Assembly: GCF_000429365.1 (NCBI RefSeq)
Contig: NZ_AUBS01000015.1
Span: 1-64,000 of the forward strand
Source: Pseudodonghicola xiamenensis DSM 18339
GTDB lineage: Bacteria; Pseudomonadota; Alphaproteobacteria; Rhodobacterales; Rhodobacteraceae
Direction of reading: 5' to 3'
DNA length: 64,000 nt
Part shown: piece after piece, positions 1 through 9,335 of the stretch
How the letters are laid out: each line of letters opens with the position of its first letter
Position numbering within the stretch: the stretch's first letter is position 1
The notes under the pieces: model-generated
Seen by the model: only the letters and a program-made list of their open reading frames with translations
Told to the model about the DNA's origin: nothing
The model's database searches: none
Position numbers and translations under genes: made by a program

Positions 1-615
1 GATAGCGGGCGGCTGTGGGCTTGCTCATCCGAACCATCTAACGCCATGGATTCACGATGTGAATCCTTCCTAGCCAGAGTTCTGCAACAATGCCCAGTGG
101 ACCCGCCCGTCTACGGGCAGCACGACATCGTATTCGACCTTCCAGATGTAAGCGATATTTCCACCCAGCTTGCCCGATCCGGCCAGTATGATGATTTCAC
201 CTTCGACAAAACCGCTGCGCGGCCCTGGGGGCCCGGTGTACTCTATGAAATCGGGTTTTACATGGCCCATTACATGGGCTTCAAATCCATCGTGACCCTG
301 GGCTGGGATGTCGGTGCCAAGAATACCTCGGTCATGCCGCATTTCTATGACCGGCCGGCGCCGCAGCGCACCCGGACCTTGGCCCAATCCCGGCGCATCC
401 GCAATCTCAACGAACGCAGCCGTTTCCTGCACGATGGCGGCGTTCTTTACAACAAACCGCGGATTATCCCCGAGGAGGTCGAGATTTGCGCCGCCGCCAG
501 CGGCGACTGGTACGACTGGCTGACCGCACAGGGGATCGACTTAAAGATCGTGTCCAAGGACGCCATGGTGGACGAACGCATTCCGCGCACACGGCTTGAA
601 GAAGTGCTCGGATGA
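1..615 (+). CDS. 3' end of a hypothetical protein, DUF115/MptE-like pattern
   Basis: The frame is open from the first base, so this is the C-terminal part of a longer gene, although an internal ATG lies at 46. The stop is TGA at 613-615. The segment GPGVLYEIGFYMAHYMGFKS followed by hydrophobic residues and GWDVG resembles the pattern 'G..aye.a...A...G.k.I...G.D' of DUF115/MptE-like and sialyltransferase-like proteins, which use nucleotide-activated sugars or pterins. The next gene is a large glycosyltransferase, so a surface-polysaccharide role is plausible. This is inference from one motif and one neighbour; a specific function cannot be assigned. Confidence 0.55.
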   Translation, partial: DSGRLWACSSEPSNAMDSRCESFLARVLQQCPVDPPVYGQHDIVFDLPDVSDISTQLARSGQYDDFTFDKTAARPWGPGVLYEIGFYMAHYMGFKSIVTLGWDVGAKNTSVMPHFYDRPAPQRTRTLAQSRRIRNLNERSRFLHDGGVLYNKPRIIPEEVEICAAASGDWYDWLTAQGIDLKIVSKDAMVDERIPRTRLEEVLG

Positions 616-766
616 TCCGGGTCGTTTTGCGCATCCGGGGAACTCCGGCGAGATGATCATCCTTCCGGCGCCAGCTCAGGCAGGCCCGGGACGATCGTTT
701 GGGTATTGTGGCTGTGGTGTGTGCCCGTTTCCCCCGAAACTCCTGATTTCAAGAAGATAATATAAC

Positions 767-3481
767 ATGCTGAATGAGAAGACGTCCGAAGCGAGCTTGG
801 AACGAGACCCGATCCTTCGGGTTTCCGCCGCCAACTACAACCCCGACACGCGGGAGCTTTTCGTCAGGGGCTGGCGCCTGCTGAAAGGGCGTGAAGGGCG
901 GATCCTGATCCATAGCGCCTCGGGCCCCCTGCTGGGAGAGGCCAAGCAGGGCAAGACCCGCTCCGACGTTTACAAGGACTACCCCGAATATGGCGATCGC
1001 CGCGCCGGCTGGGAATGCCGTGTCTGGTTGCCCGAAGGCGAGTCCGTATCGCAGGTGCGTGTTGCGTTGATCGACGCGGACGACGATCGCGAACTGTTGA
1101 GCACCTCGATGAAGGTTTCGACCATGAAGCCGGCCAAGGACAGCGCGAAGAACAAGCGTTTCGCTCTGACCATGTGCAATTACGACACCGAAAGCCGCCT
1201 GCTCGAAATCGAGGGAGAGGCTTATCCGGAACTGCCGCTGCGCCGGCTTCTCGTACAGCTTGGCAACGGCCTGTCGGCGCCAGTGAATGAAATCTTCCTG
1301 CCCAGTCCCAATCAGGAACTGCGCACCGGCGGCGTCGTAAACCGCTTTGGCGGCTTCCGTTCCCAGACCCGTTTCGTGGGCCAGGGTGCCTTGTCGTCTG
1401 TCGCGGTGGTGGCCGAGCTGATTAATGGCGAACAGGTCGGCTGGTCAATCGCGCGCGATCAGATCCGATACGACCAGCCGAAGGCGCGGATCACCGGCAT
1501 CAAGCTCGATTACCTGCGCGACAGACTGCGCTGCGAAGGCTGGTTCCGCAGTTACGAGACGGTGACCTCGATCTCGCTCAGTCTGGGCGGACAGGACTGC
1601 CACGGGATTCCGAAAATCGTCGAGGATCGCGAGCTGACCCAGAAGCTGGGGTTCCGGGGGCCGCAGGTTCAGCGTTTCGTCTATGACCTGCCGCTGTCCG
1701 AGGCGCTGAATGATCCAGAGGCACTGATTGCGGCGGATCTGAACGCGCAATTGTCACTGCAGCATCTCGGCAAGACGCTCGGCCAGTTCACCGCCGAGGC
1801 CTCGGCGATCCAGCAGATCACCGCCAAGGCGACGATGATCGTATTCGATCGCCGCAACTCGACCCTGATGGTCTGGGGCGAATGCGCCGCGGGCTGCCCG
1901 CCGAAAGCCGTAGAGCTGCAGATCGCCGGCCGCACCATCGGCAGCCCGCTGATCCCGGTGGTGCCGGATTTCGACCCGACCGCAGATATCACAAGCTGGT
2001 TCGTCGCAGGTGAGGTGAATTTCGACCTCGCGCCTAATCACAAGGTCGAGCTGCAGGTCACTAGCGGCAAGACCCAAAGCACCGAAATGTTGGCCGGGCT
2101 TCCCAAGCCGATCATCGTCAGCGCCAACAACCAGCTTCTGAGCCCGAGCGACGTCGAGGCGACGCAGCTGATCTACGACCATGACATCGCCGAGCGGCGA
2201 TTGCCCGAACCTGTGGTCTGCTTCGCGCTGCAGGGGACGATTCTGAACAAGGGCGGCGGCACCACCCGGGTGCGGAACATGATGCAGGGGTTCAAGGCCG
2301 CCGGGTACAGCGTGGTGCTCTGTGATCGGACTGCACCCTGGGACTATCTCAAGGCGCTTGACGATTACAAGGATCTGCGCCGGTATTGTGACGCGCATCT
2401 GACGATCCCGCAGGCCTATAAACCCGGAGTGTTGCGCCTTGCGCTGAACGAGCTGAAAGAGGTCAAGAGCCCGACGGCCAGCACACGGCGCCTCACCTCT
2501 TACGTGGAACGGGCGCTCAAGAGCGGGCGGCTGATGAAGAAAGAGGGCGAGCCGTTCTATGATCGGGTCGATTCTCAGTTCAACTACGCCGTGGCGGCGG
2601 TGATGCATCACCTTGCGCCCGATGTCCTGATCTCGCAATTCGCCTGGAGTTGCGAGATGCACACCGCCTTGCCGGACGGGACCTATGGCATGATCGACAC
2701 CCATGACATCCAGTCGGCACGCTACAAGGCCTTTTCGAAAGCGCTGGAACTTTATGGCCCGGCGGCGATCCCCAAGCTCGACAAATTCCGGGTCGGCCCG
2801 GATGCGGAGCGGACGATGCTGGGCATGGCCTCGGCCTGTATCGCGATCTCGCCAGATGAAAAGGCCGAACTGGACGAGATGATCGGAGCGCGCAACACCG
2901 TGCTCGCCATGCCCACGAGCCAGAGCATGGGGTTTGTCGGCTCCGCCCCGGAAAGCCAGTCGGTGCTGTTCGTCGGCAATGACTACGAGGCCAATAATTT
3001 CGGTATCGCATTCTTCCTGCAGGAGATCTGGCCGTCGATCCGGCAAGCGGTCGGGACCGCGCATCTGAATATCGTCGGCAGTTGCGGCGATGCGGTGGCG
3101 CAACATGCCGATGACCACGTCACGATCCACGGGGTGGTGGGCGACATCTTGCCGCTGTATCGCGATGCGGCAGTCATCATCAATCCGGTGCTGTTCGGGA
3201 CCGGGATCGCGATGAAGATGACCGAAGCGCTGAGCAACGGCAAGGCGATCGTCGCCTCGACGGTGGGCGCGCGTGGTTTCGATCAGGCGGTAGAGGCCGG
3301 GGTGATCCTCAGGGAGGACGCACCGGAAGACTTCGCGCGGGCCGTGGCTGGATTGCTGAGCTCCCCTGAGGATCGCGCCGCGATGGAACGGGCCGCCTAC
3401 GACTATGCCGGAACCTATCTGCGGCCCGACGTGCTCTATTCCAACCTCTTCAATTTCCTGGAATCAAAGCTGTTCTACTGA
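767..3481 (+). CDS. Large modular protein with C-terminal GT-B glycosyltransferase domain
   Basis: This 904-residue protein probably transfers sugars onto a surface polysaccharide or glycoconjugate. Residues about 480-900 look like a GT-B fold: an N-terminal Rossmann part with a glycine/arginine segment (KGGGTTRVRNMMQGF, about 495-509), then VLFVGNDY (733-740), and the donor-site segment NPVLFGTGIAMKMTEALSNG (about 806-825) followed by KAIVASTVGARGF, typical of group 1 (GT4-like) transferases. Residues about 20-450 hold four degenerate modules starting near residues 23, 137, 247 and 359, each opening with a short 'xYxxxxxxLxxxGW/E' strand pair. There is no signal peptide or membrane segment, so it is probably cytoplasmic. 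The start ATG follows an AT-rich stretch with a weak AAGAAG ribosome site. Acceptor and donor are unknown. Confidence 0.8.
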   Translation: MLNEKTSEASLERDPILRVSAANYNPDTRELFVRGWRLLKGREGRILIHSASGPLLGEAKQGKTRSDVYKDYPEYGDRRAGWECRVWLPEGESVSQVRVALIDADDDRELLSTSMKVSTMKPAKDSAKNKRFALTMCNYDTESRLLEIEGEAYPELPLRRLLVQLGNGLSAPVNEIFLPSPNQELRTGGVVNRFGGFRSQTRFVGQGALSSVAVVAELINGEQVGWSIARDQIRYDQPKARITGIKLDYLRDRLRCEGWFRSYETVTSISLSLGGQDCHGIPKIVEDRELTQKLGFRGPQVQRFVYDLPLSEALNDPEALIAADLNAQLSLQHLGKTLGQFTAEASAIQQITAKATMIVFDRRNSTLMVWGECAAGCPPKAVELQIAGRTIGSPLIPVVPDFDPTADITSWFVAGEVNFDLAPNHKVELQVTSGKTQSTEMLAGLPKPIIVSANNQLLSPSDVEATQLIYDHDIAERRLPEPVVCFALQGTILNKGGGTTRVRNMMQGFKAAGYSVVLCDRTAPWDYLKALDDYKDLRRYCDAHLTIPQAYKPGVLRLALNELKEVKSPTASTRRLTSYVERALKSGRLMKKEGEPFYDRVDSQFNYAVAAVMHHLAPDVLISQFAWSCEMHTALPDGTYGMIDTHDIQSARYKAFSKALELYGPAAIPKLDKFRVGPDAERTMLGMASACIAISPDEKAELDEMIGARNTVLAMPTSQSMGFVGSAPESQSVLFVGNDYEANNFGIAFFLQEIWPSIRQAVGTAHLNIVGSCGDAVAQHADDHVTIHGVVGDILPLYRDAAVIINPVLFGTGIAMKMTEALSNGKAIVASTVGARGFDQAVEAGVILREDAPEDFARAVAGLLSSPEDRAAMERAAYDYAGTYLRPDVLYSNLFNFLESKLFY

Positions 3482-3713
3482 CATCTCGCGGCAACCGGAC
3501 CTTAGCGGTCCGGCGGCCCGCCCCTGTTCCCCGCGGGATTTGCCCAAATTCCGGTCCTTTCCCGCGCACCGAGGGCCGGAGCATGACATTTCCGTCAGGG
3601 GCCGTATCAAACCTGTTCCGAAGCTGGGCCGCCCGCCGCTAGGGTTCGGCGGACTGACCCGGCGTCTCGGAAGGAGGCTGCCGGGGCCTGAGGACCGGAA
3701 AGGAGAGGCGGCG

Positions 3714-4991
3714 GTGGAACAACAATTGCGCGACAAGATTTTGCAGGCGGTGGACGACGGGTTTGACGATCAGGTCGCCTATCTTCAGACGCTGGTGTCC
3801 TTTCAGTCGCAGCGCGGGGCGGAACGGCCGATTCAAGATTTCTTCTTTCGCGATCTGGCGGCGCGCGGCTTTGCCGTCGACCGGTTCGACATGGATGAAA
3901 CGATGCTCATCGCCCATGAGGGCGGCGCGCCGTTCTCAGCCGAGCATTCTTCGGCGCCGATCGTGGTGGGCACGCTCTACCCGCGCAAAGAGACCGGCCA
4001 TTCGCTGATCCTGCAGCATCATGTCGATGTGGTTCCCGTCGGGCCACGCGACATGTGGGAACACGATCCCTATGGTGGCGAAATCGTCGGGAGCCGGCTG
4101 TATGGCCGTGGCGCGGGGGATATGAAGGCGGGCGCCTCGGCCAATGTCTTCGCACTCGAAGCGCTCAGGCGCGCGGGTCTGCGACCGGCTGCCACGGTGC
4201 ATCTGGAATCCGTGGTCGAAGAGGAATCCACCGGCAATGGCGCGCTGCAGGCCTTCCTCCAGGGCTATACCGCCGAGGCGGCGCTGGTGCCCGAGCCCGA
4301 GCAGGAAACACTGGTACGCGCTGCCTGCGGGGTGCTGTGGTTCGAGGTCGAGGTTCGGGGCATTCCGGTTCACGTCCATGAGATGGGGGAAGGCGCCAAT
4401 GCCATTGACGCCGCCTATAGGGTCATCGGCACGCTGCGCGAGCTGGAAGCGAAATGGAACGCCGAAGCGCCGGAATACGAATATTTCAGCGGCAAGCAAC
4501 TGCCGGCCAACCTGAATATCGGCAAGATCGCCGGCGGGGATTGGGGATCATCGGTCCCGGCCTGGTGCCGGTTTCAGGTGCGCGTGTCGATCCAGCCCGG
4601 ACTTAAAGCCCAGGACAAGTTCCGCGAGATTGAGGAACATGTCGCCGCCTTCGCCCGCAGCGACCGCTTTCTGGCGCAGCATCCGCCCCGGCTGACACAG
4701 AACGGCTTCAACGCCGAAGGCTACGTCCTGGAGCCCCGCTCCGAAGCGGAAAAGGCCCTGGCTCAGGCCCATGAGGCCGCCTTCGGCACCCCACTGGAAA
4801 CCCGGATCGCGCCGGCCTATCTGGATGCGCGGGTCTTTGCGCTCTACCATCAGATCCCGGTGCTCTGCTACGGGCCGAAAGGCTATGTCAGCCACGGTTT
4901 CGACGAATATGTCGATCTCGAGTCGTTGCGAACCACCACCAAGTCGATGGCTCTGTTCATTGCCGACTGGTGCGGGACCGAACCGCGCTGA
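3714..4991 (+). CDS. M20 family metallo-deacylase/peptidase (ArgE/DapE type)
   Basis: This 425-residue enzyme hydrolyses an amide bond in an N-acylated amino acid or small peptide, using two zinc ions. The M20 metal ligands are visible: HHVDVV (His103, Asp105), GRGAGDMKAG (Asp136), the catalytic and ligand Glu pair in VVEEEST (169-171), and a C-terminal SHGFDEYV segment supplying the last His. The GTG at 3714 is chosen because AGGAGAGG lies about 8 bases upstream and the protein then starts like its family. The frame is open further upstream to 3405, but that part overlaps the glycosyltransferase gene and reads as non-coding. The substrate is uncertain; ArgE-like acetylornithine or formyl/acetyl-amino-acid deacylase are both possible. 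Confidence 0.85.
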   Translation: MEQQLRDKILQAVDDGFDDQVAYLQTLVSFQSQRGAERPIQDFFFRDLAARGFAVDRFDMDETMLIAHEGGAPFSAEHSSAPIVVGTLYPRKETGHSLILQHHVDVVPVGPRDMWEHDPYGGEIVGSRLYGRGAGDMKAGASANVFALEALRRAGLRPAATVHLESVVEEESTGNGALQAFLQGYTAEAALVPEPEQETLVRAACGVLWFEVEVRGIPVHVHEMGEGANAIDAAYRVIGTLRELEAKWNAEAPEYEYFSGKQLPANLNIGKIAGGDWGSSVPAWCRFQVRVSIQPGLKAQDKFREIEEHVAAFARSDRFLAQHPPRLTQNGFNAEGYVLEPRSEAEKALAQAHEAAFGTPLETRIAPAYLDARVFALYHQIPVLCYGPKGYVSHGFDEYVDLESLRTTTKSMALFIADWCGTEPR

Positions 4992-5340
4992 TCCCGAAAC
5001 GCTCCGATCCGCCTACGTCGCGGGCCGGAGCATAGGCAACATCCGGTTTGCAGCCCTGCCCCTGGCACATTTGGCAAACACCCGTTTCATCGAACATGGC
5101 ACCCTGCCCCGATCTGGCGGCACCAGGCACGCGTGGCCGATCGTCGTGCCCACCGCGGCCGGCCTTTGCCCCTCCTGAAGGGGGCACAACCTATTCATCC
5201 GTACAGTGTCACGCGTCGATCCGCCTTGGTAGCCCCCGTCCAGCAGAGGTGGTTCGGGAAATCTGAACGGCTGAGTAAGGTGGATTTCCCGCTCCTGATC
5301 CGGCAGCATTGCCGGGACGAAGGAGCGAAGATGACGAGAC
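4992..5340. other. Gene-free stretch upstream of IS remnant
   Basis: About 350 bases between the deacylase stop and the IS left end hold no convincing gene. Near the right edge, GAAGGAGCGAAG precedes ATGACGAGAC (5331-5340), which looks like a ribosome site and the first three codons of another transposase gene cut off by the IS. That is only a suggestion. The stretch does not continue the integrase fragment found on the other side of the IS, so a deletion or second rearrangement has occurred here. Confidence 0.4.
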
Positions 5341-6271
5341 TGACCTGCCACGGGATTTCTCTTCTTCCTGCGATTTGAGACCGGCCCAACTTGAGAACGG
5401 ACAAAGAGGCGAACGAGATTTTCGGACGGACAGGTCATCCATTGCCCGGCAGGCGCATTCGCAGAATGCTGCCCAGAGAGAGCATCCTGGCCGAGCACGA
5501 GGCATGGGGTGAAGCGCGAGGCGGTCGCGCATCTGAAGGCCCGGCGCAAGGCGGTCGGAACACGGGCCCCGATCTTGGTCGAGGCACGGCCCAATGCGCG
5601 CGCCCTCTCGTCGTTTGCTGTGCGAACAACTGCCGGTCGATGGGATCGCTGGATTTCGTCCATGACCAGTTCGCGGGCGGGCAGCGCTTCATTCGCCATT
5701 GGGCTCGAACCGATGGCGCCGCAATGGCTCATTGCTCAACGTGGTCGACGATATCACCCGGGAGTGCCTGGCGGCGATCCCGGACACCTCAATCTCGGGG
5801 CGCCCGTGTGGCGCGTGAACTGACGGCCCTGATCGAGCGCCGCGGCAAGCCGGGGATGATCGTCTCTGACAATGGCACCGAACGGACCGGTAATGCCATC
5901 CTAACCTTCGCTGCCGCACACCGGATCGAGTGGCACTACATCTCGCCATGAAAGCCGATGCAGAACGGTTTCATGGAGAGCTTCAACGGGCGGATGCGGG
6001 ATGAACTTCTCAACAAGACGATGTTCCGCAACCTGGCCCACGCGCGGATCGTGATCGCCGCCTGGGCTGCCGACTACGATACCGAACGCCCGCACTCGGC
6101 CTTGGATTACCAGACCCCGACTGACTACGCGCGGCCCCCGACCACCGCAATCGCCCACTCGGCTGCGCGAAGTAAAGCCGCTCATGCCAGGCGATTGCAC
6201 ACCCGGCGCAAGTCAGCGCCGACGCCAACCAGGCTCCGGTCACGGCTGGAGAAAAGGCCCCTGGCAGGTCA
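5341..6271 (+). mobile_element. Decayed IS3-family insertion sequence
   Basis: The ends are an inverted repeat: TGACCTGCCACGGG at 5341-5354 and, on the other strand from 6271, TGACCTGCCAGGGG, 13 of 14 identical. The length is 931 bp, shorter than the usual 1.2-1.3 kb of IS3 elements, and the missing part is explained by an internal deletion in the transposase. The right end abuts codon 16 of an integrase reading frame on the minus strand. No matching target duplication is seen in the flanks (GAC on the left, ACG on the right), so one side has been rearranged since insertion. It cannot transpose by itself. Confidence 0.85.
5509..6271 (+). pseudogene. IS3-family transposase OrfB, deleted and frameshifted
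   Basis: This is the DDE transposase (rve integrase fold) of the element. Recognisable pieces in order are VKREAVAHLKA (from the GTG at 5509), RRKAVGTRAPILVEARPNAR, SLDFVHDQFAGGQRF, ARELTALIERRGKPGMIVSDNGTE with the second catalytic Asp, and after the stop [14 protein letters not shown] with the catalytic Glu. It is broken in at least three ways: roughly 80 codons are missing between AHLKA and RRKAV, frame changes occur around 5610-5830, and an in-frame TGA at 5949-5951 replaces the glycine codon expected in 'P-G-K-P'. OrfA is not recognisable upstream. Confidence 0.88.
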
Positions 6272-6319
6272 ACGCCGCTTGAGATGCCAAGTCTTTCCCC
6301 GCAACACTGGCCTCGACAT
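6272..6319 (-). pseudogene. N-terminal stub of a tyrosine integrase cut by the IS
   Basis: Reading the minus strand from ATG at 6319 gives 16 codons, [16 protein letters not shown], which then run directly into the IS inverted repeat at 6271 and stop at the TGA formed there. This matches the typical N-terminus of site-specific integrases with a DUF6538-like start that sit next to tRNA genes in Rhodobacteraceae. It lies on the same strand as tRNA-Ser, 145 bases beyond the tRNA 3' end, which is the usual place for an island integrase. The rest of the gene is absent from the window. The fragment is short, so family assignment rests on recollection of the pattern. Confidence 0.6.
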
Positions 6320-6464
6320 GCCTCACCCCCACATGATGCCTCATGTAGCGCAAAAGTGATGCAAAATGTGGGGCAAAACAAGGCGTGAGGATGCAGCTAA
6401 AGGCTTCATTCACCGGCGATCTATTGTTTCAAAACAACAGAAAATGAAGTCGTTAAAAGGTATA

Positions 6465-6554
6465 TGGCGGACAGTGAGGGATTCGAACCCTCGAGACGGT
6501 TTCCCGCCTACACACTTTCCAGGCGTGCGCCTTCGACCACTCGGCCAACTGTCC
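6465..6554 (-). tRNA. tRNA-Ser (anticodon GGA)
   Basis: Read on the minus strand, the 90-base gene begins GGACAGT and ends ACTGTCC-G-CCA, giving a perfect 7-bp acceptor stem, discriminator G and an encoded CCA. The anticodon loop CTGGAAAGT carries GGA, which reads UCC and UCU serine codons. The T arm GAGGG-TTCGAAT-CCCTC is intact and the long variable arm expected for class II tRNA-Ser is present (GGCGGGAAACCGTC). The 3' side is flanked by integrase and IS remnants, marking it as an old integration site. Confidence 0.97.
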
Positions 6555-6746
6555 GTGTCGCGGCTATTTGCAGGATCGGCGCGGGCAATGCAAGGTGCAA
6601 AATCGCCTTTTTCGATCGTCCCGGCGCAAATTCATGCAGGAGATGCGCGACGCCCTTACCAACCACGCGCCAAGGCGCTGCCCCGCCGGCGCACCTGCAG
6701 ATCAGCGCCACCAGAGACCCGCCCCAACCCGGCCCCGATGCCGGGC

Positions 6747-9335
6747 CTAGGGCTCCTCTCCCTCGCCTTCCGCTGTATCGGGACTATCGGGATCGACCGG
6801 TGCGGCGGATGCGACCGGGGTCGCTGGGCGGGCCGCTTCGACGGGACCGGCAGCGACCGGCGGCACTGGGCGCAGTGCTTCGGGGTTGCGCAGCCAGATG
6901 TCGCGCTGCGCGAAGGGGATCTCGATCCCTTCCTCGGCAAATCGCTTGGCAATCTCGTGATTCATGTCGGATTTCACCGACAGCACCCAGTTCACATCTC
7001 GCAGGATGGCGCGGATTTCGAAATCCAGCGAATCCGCGCCGAATCCCTGGAACACCACATTCGGCGCCGGATTGGCCAAGACCATCGGATGGCTGTCGGC
7101 AATATCGCGCAGGATGCCTTCGACCCGCCGGGTATCGGTGCCATAGGCCACCCCCACCGGCACAATCACCCGCCCAACGGTATTGCCGCGAGTGTAGTTG
7201 GTGACCATGCCACTGACCAGGTCGGCATTGGGCACGATCAGATCAGTACGGTCGAAGGTCTCGATCCGGGTCGAGCGCACCGAGATATCGCGAACATAGC
7301 CCATCTGGCCGTTGACCTCGATCCAATCGCCTTCGGAAATCGGCCTCTCGATCAGCAGGATGATGCCAGAGACGAAATTCGACACGATGTTCTGCAACCC
7401 GAAGCCGATGCCGACTGACAGCGCGCCAGCGACGATGGCAAGCGAACTCAGGTTGATCCCCGCCAGGGTGATCGCCAGCAGCGCCGATGCGATGATACCG
7501 ATATAGCCAACGCCACTGACCACCGCATTCTGACCGCCCGCATCCAGCCGGGTGCGCGGCAGAAGGCTGCCCTTCAGGGCCCCCTGCAAGGCCCGGGTTG
7601 CCGCATAGCCGGCCCCGAAGATCACCGCGAAGGTCAGAAAATCGCTGGGCGAAATCGTGGTACCGCCAATGCTGAACCCTTGGAGAAACCGCGTCCACAG
7701 CTCGGTCAGATCGGTGGGGCGCGCGCCCCAGACCAGCGCCAGTACCGGCAGCGCCAGCAGCGCCAATGCAAAACCGGCGAGTGCGGGCACGATGGTTTCC
7801 TCGGCTGCGTCGCCCTTGCCGGACAGCCAGGCGTAGAGATTGCTGACAAAACGCTGCAGCACCATCACCACGCCGAACACCGCCAGCGTCATGATGGCCG
7901 GGAAGATGATCGCCTCAGCCATCGCCTGATATCCGATCGCCGCCATCAGCGGGGCCTCGATCGCGACAATCAGCGTCAGCGCCCGGATGGTCGATGCCAT
8001 CCGCCGCAGCCCCGCCGGCATGATCTGGCCGTCCTGTTCGCGCAACAGGGTCAGCTTGCGCACCCGCAGCAGCAGCCAAGAGGCCACCAGAATGATCGGC
8101 AGCATCATCACGGCACGGGTGTTGACCGACACGTTCTGGACCGTCTCGATCTCGGACACCAGGCGATAGAGCACCAGCACCAGTGCCGCCAGCAGCATGG
8201 TGCGCCGCATCGCCGCCCGCACCGGTGCCGGCAGTGGAATGATCGCCTCTTTTTCGTTACGGGAATAAAGCTGTTCTCCCAGCCACATGAAGCCGAACAG
8301 CGTGATCCCCCAGACCGGCAGCAGGTTCAGCAACATGGTGCCGCGCAGCCCCACCACTTCAGAGGCATGCACTGCCCGGGTCAGCAGGAACAACCCGATC
8401 TGCGGCAGGGCGATGCGCCCCAGAGAAACCACGAAGCGGCCCACATGGGCACCGCGTCCGGCCAGTCGCCCCAGGGTTTCGCCCGCGCGTTCGGCCCAGG
8501 CGACGCCGCGGAACAGCAACAGCAGCCCCAGCCCGGTCAACGCCAGGATCAGCGGCAGGTTGCTGCGCAGCCGTTGCAGATCGCGCGCCGCGCGCCAGCT
8601 ATTGGCGGTCTCGTTGCGCATGTCGCGCAGGAAACCGTTGAATTCGTCAAGCGCCGCGGTCCAGACCGACAGCGCCAGCGGTGGCTCCCCCCGGGCCAGC
8701 AGTTCAAGTTTCTGCCGGTCTCGGATGATCCGGTCGATTTCCGAGATCAGCCCGTCGGCGCGACTATAGGCCTCTTGCGCGACCAGCGCCGGCACCTTCA
8801 GCGTGGCAAGCTGTTCGTTCAGGCTCTTGCGCAGCGCCGCGATATCGGGGACTTCGCTTGTGCCCTCTTCCGGCGCCGGCCCCAGCGCATTCACCTGCGC
8901 CTGCAACGTCTCGATCCGGGCGGAATTCTTGTCCCGCTCAGACATGAAACTTTGCCGGTAAGATACGAGTTCGGCGCGAAGTTGCTCCAGCGCGGCATTC
9001 GAGGCGCGATTGGCGTCAATCGCCAGCTCGGCCCGGCGCGCGGTCGCCAGCCAGTCCTTGTAATAGGCGCTTTGCTGTTGCTCGCTTCTGTTCAGGGCGG
9101 CGGCATCGGTGGCCGCCTCCCTGGCCGCGCCGATAGCGGCCTCAGCCGCCGTGGTCGCCGGGACAGTGGGCGCCGAAACTGTCGCCGTACCTTCGGCGGA
9201 CGGAACCGCCGGGGTCACGCCATCCTGAGCCTGCGCCGGCAGCCCCGTTATCAGACCCAGACCGACAAGACACAAAGCCGCCAGCGCAAGACGGCCTCGC
9301 CGGCCCGGGCGTTTGACACGCCCGGCCAGTGTCAT
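6747..9335 (-). CDS. MscS-family mechanosensitive channel with DUF3772-type N-terminus
   Basis: This 862-residue inner-membrane channel should open under membrane tension and release solutes. It has a signal peptide (RLALAALCLVGLG...PAQA, cleaved around residue 36), a long periplasmic coiled-coil and DUF3772-like region (about 50-230), about ten hydrophobic segments, and a C-terminal MscS core with GLQNIVSNFVSGIILLIERP and the beta-domain GDWIEVNGQMGYV. A disordered Pro/Ala tail ends in EGEGEEP. The start at 9335 overlaps the cysK stop by ATGA, so the two are translationally coupled. The frame is open further upstream within cysK, but only this start places the signal peptide at the N-terminus. 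Confidence 0.9.
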   Translation of the reverse strand: MTLAGRVKRPGRRGRLALAALCLVGLGLITGLPAQAQDGVTPAVPSAEGTATVSAPTVPATTAAEAAIGAAREAATDAAALNRSEQQQSAYYKDWLATARRAELAIDANRASNAALEQLRAELVSYRQSFMSERDKNSARIETLQAQVNALGPAPEEGTSEVPDIAALRKSLNEQLATLKVPALVAQEAYSRADGLISEIDRIIRDRQKLELLARGEPPLALSVWTAALDEFNGFLRDMRNETANSWRAARDLQRLRSNLPLILALTGLGLLLLFRGVAWAERAGETLGRLAGRGAHVGRFVVSLGRIALPQIGLFLLTRAVHASEVVGLRGTMLLNLLPVWGITLFGFMWLGEQLYSRNEKEAIIPLPAPVRAAMRRTMLLAALVLVLYRLVSEIETVQNVSVNTRAVMMLPIILVASWLLLRVRKLTLLREQDGQIMPAGLRRMASTIRALTLIVAIEAPLMAAIGYQAMAEAIIFPAIMTLAVFGVVMVLQRFVSNLYAWLSGKGDAAEETIVPALAGFALALLALPVLALVWGARPTDLTELWTRFLQGFSIGGTTISPSDFLTFAVIFGAGYAATRALQGALKGSLLPRTRLDAGGQNAVVSGVGYIGIIASALLAITLAGINLSSLAIVAGALSVGIGFGLQNIVSNFVSGIILLIERPISEGDWIEVNGQMGYVRDISVRSTRIETFDRTDLIVPNADLVSGMVTNYTRGNTVGRVIVPVGVAYGTDTRRVEGILRDIADSHPMVLANPAPNVVFQGFGADSLDFEIRAILRDVNWVLSVKSDMNHEIAKRFAEEGIEIPFAQRDIWLRNPEALRPVPPVAAGPVEAARPATPVASAAPVDPDSPDTAEGEGEEP

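Noticed and set aside
3405..3713. N-terminal extension of the M20 deacylase
   Set aside because: It overlaps the glycosyltransferase end, reads as Pro/Arg-rich non-coding sequence, and the GTG at 3714 has a good ribosome site.
5331..5340. Start of a second transposase gene (ATGACGAGAC) at the IS left flank
   Set aside because: Three codons are too few to assign a family; mentioned only as a possibility in the gene-free stretch.
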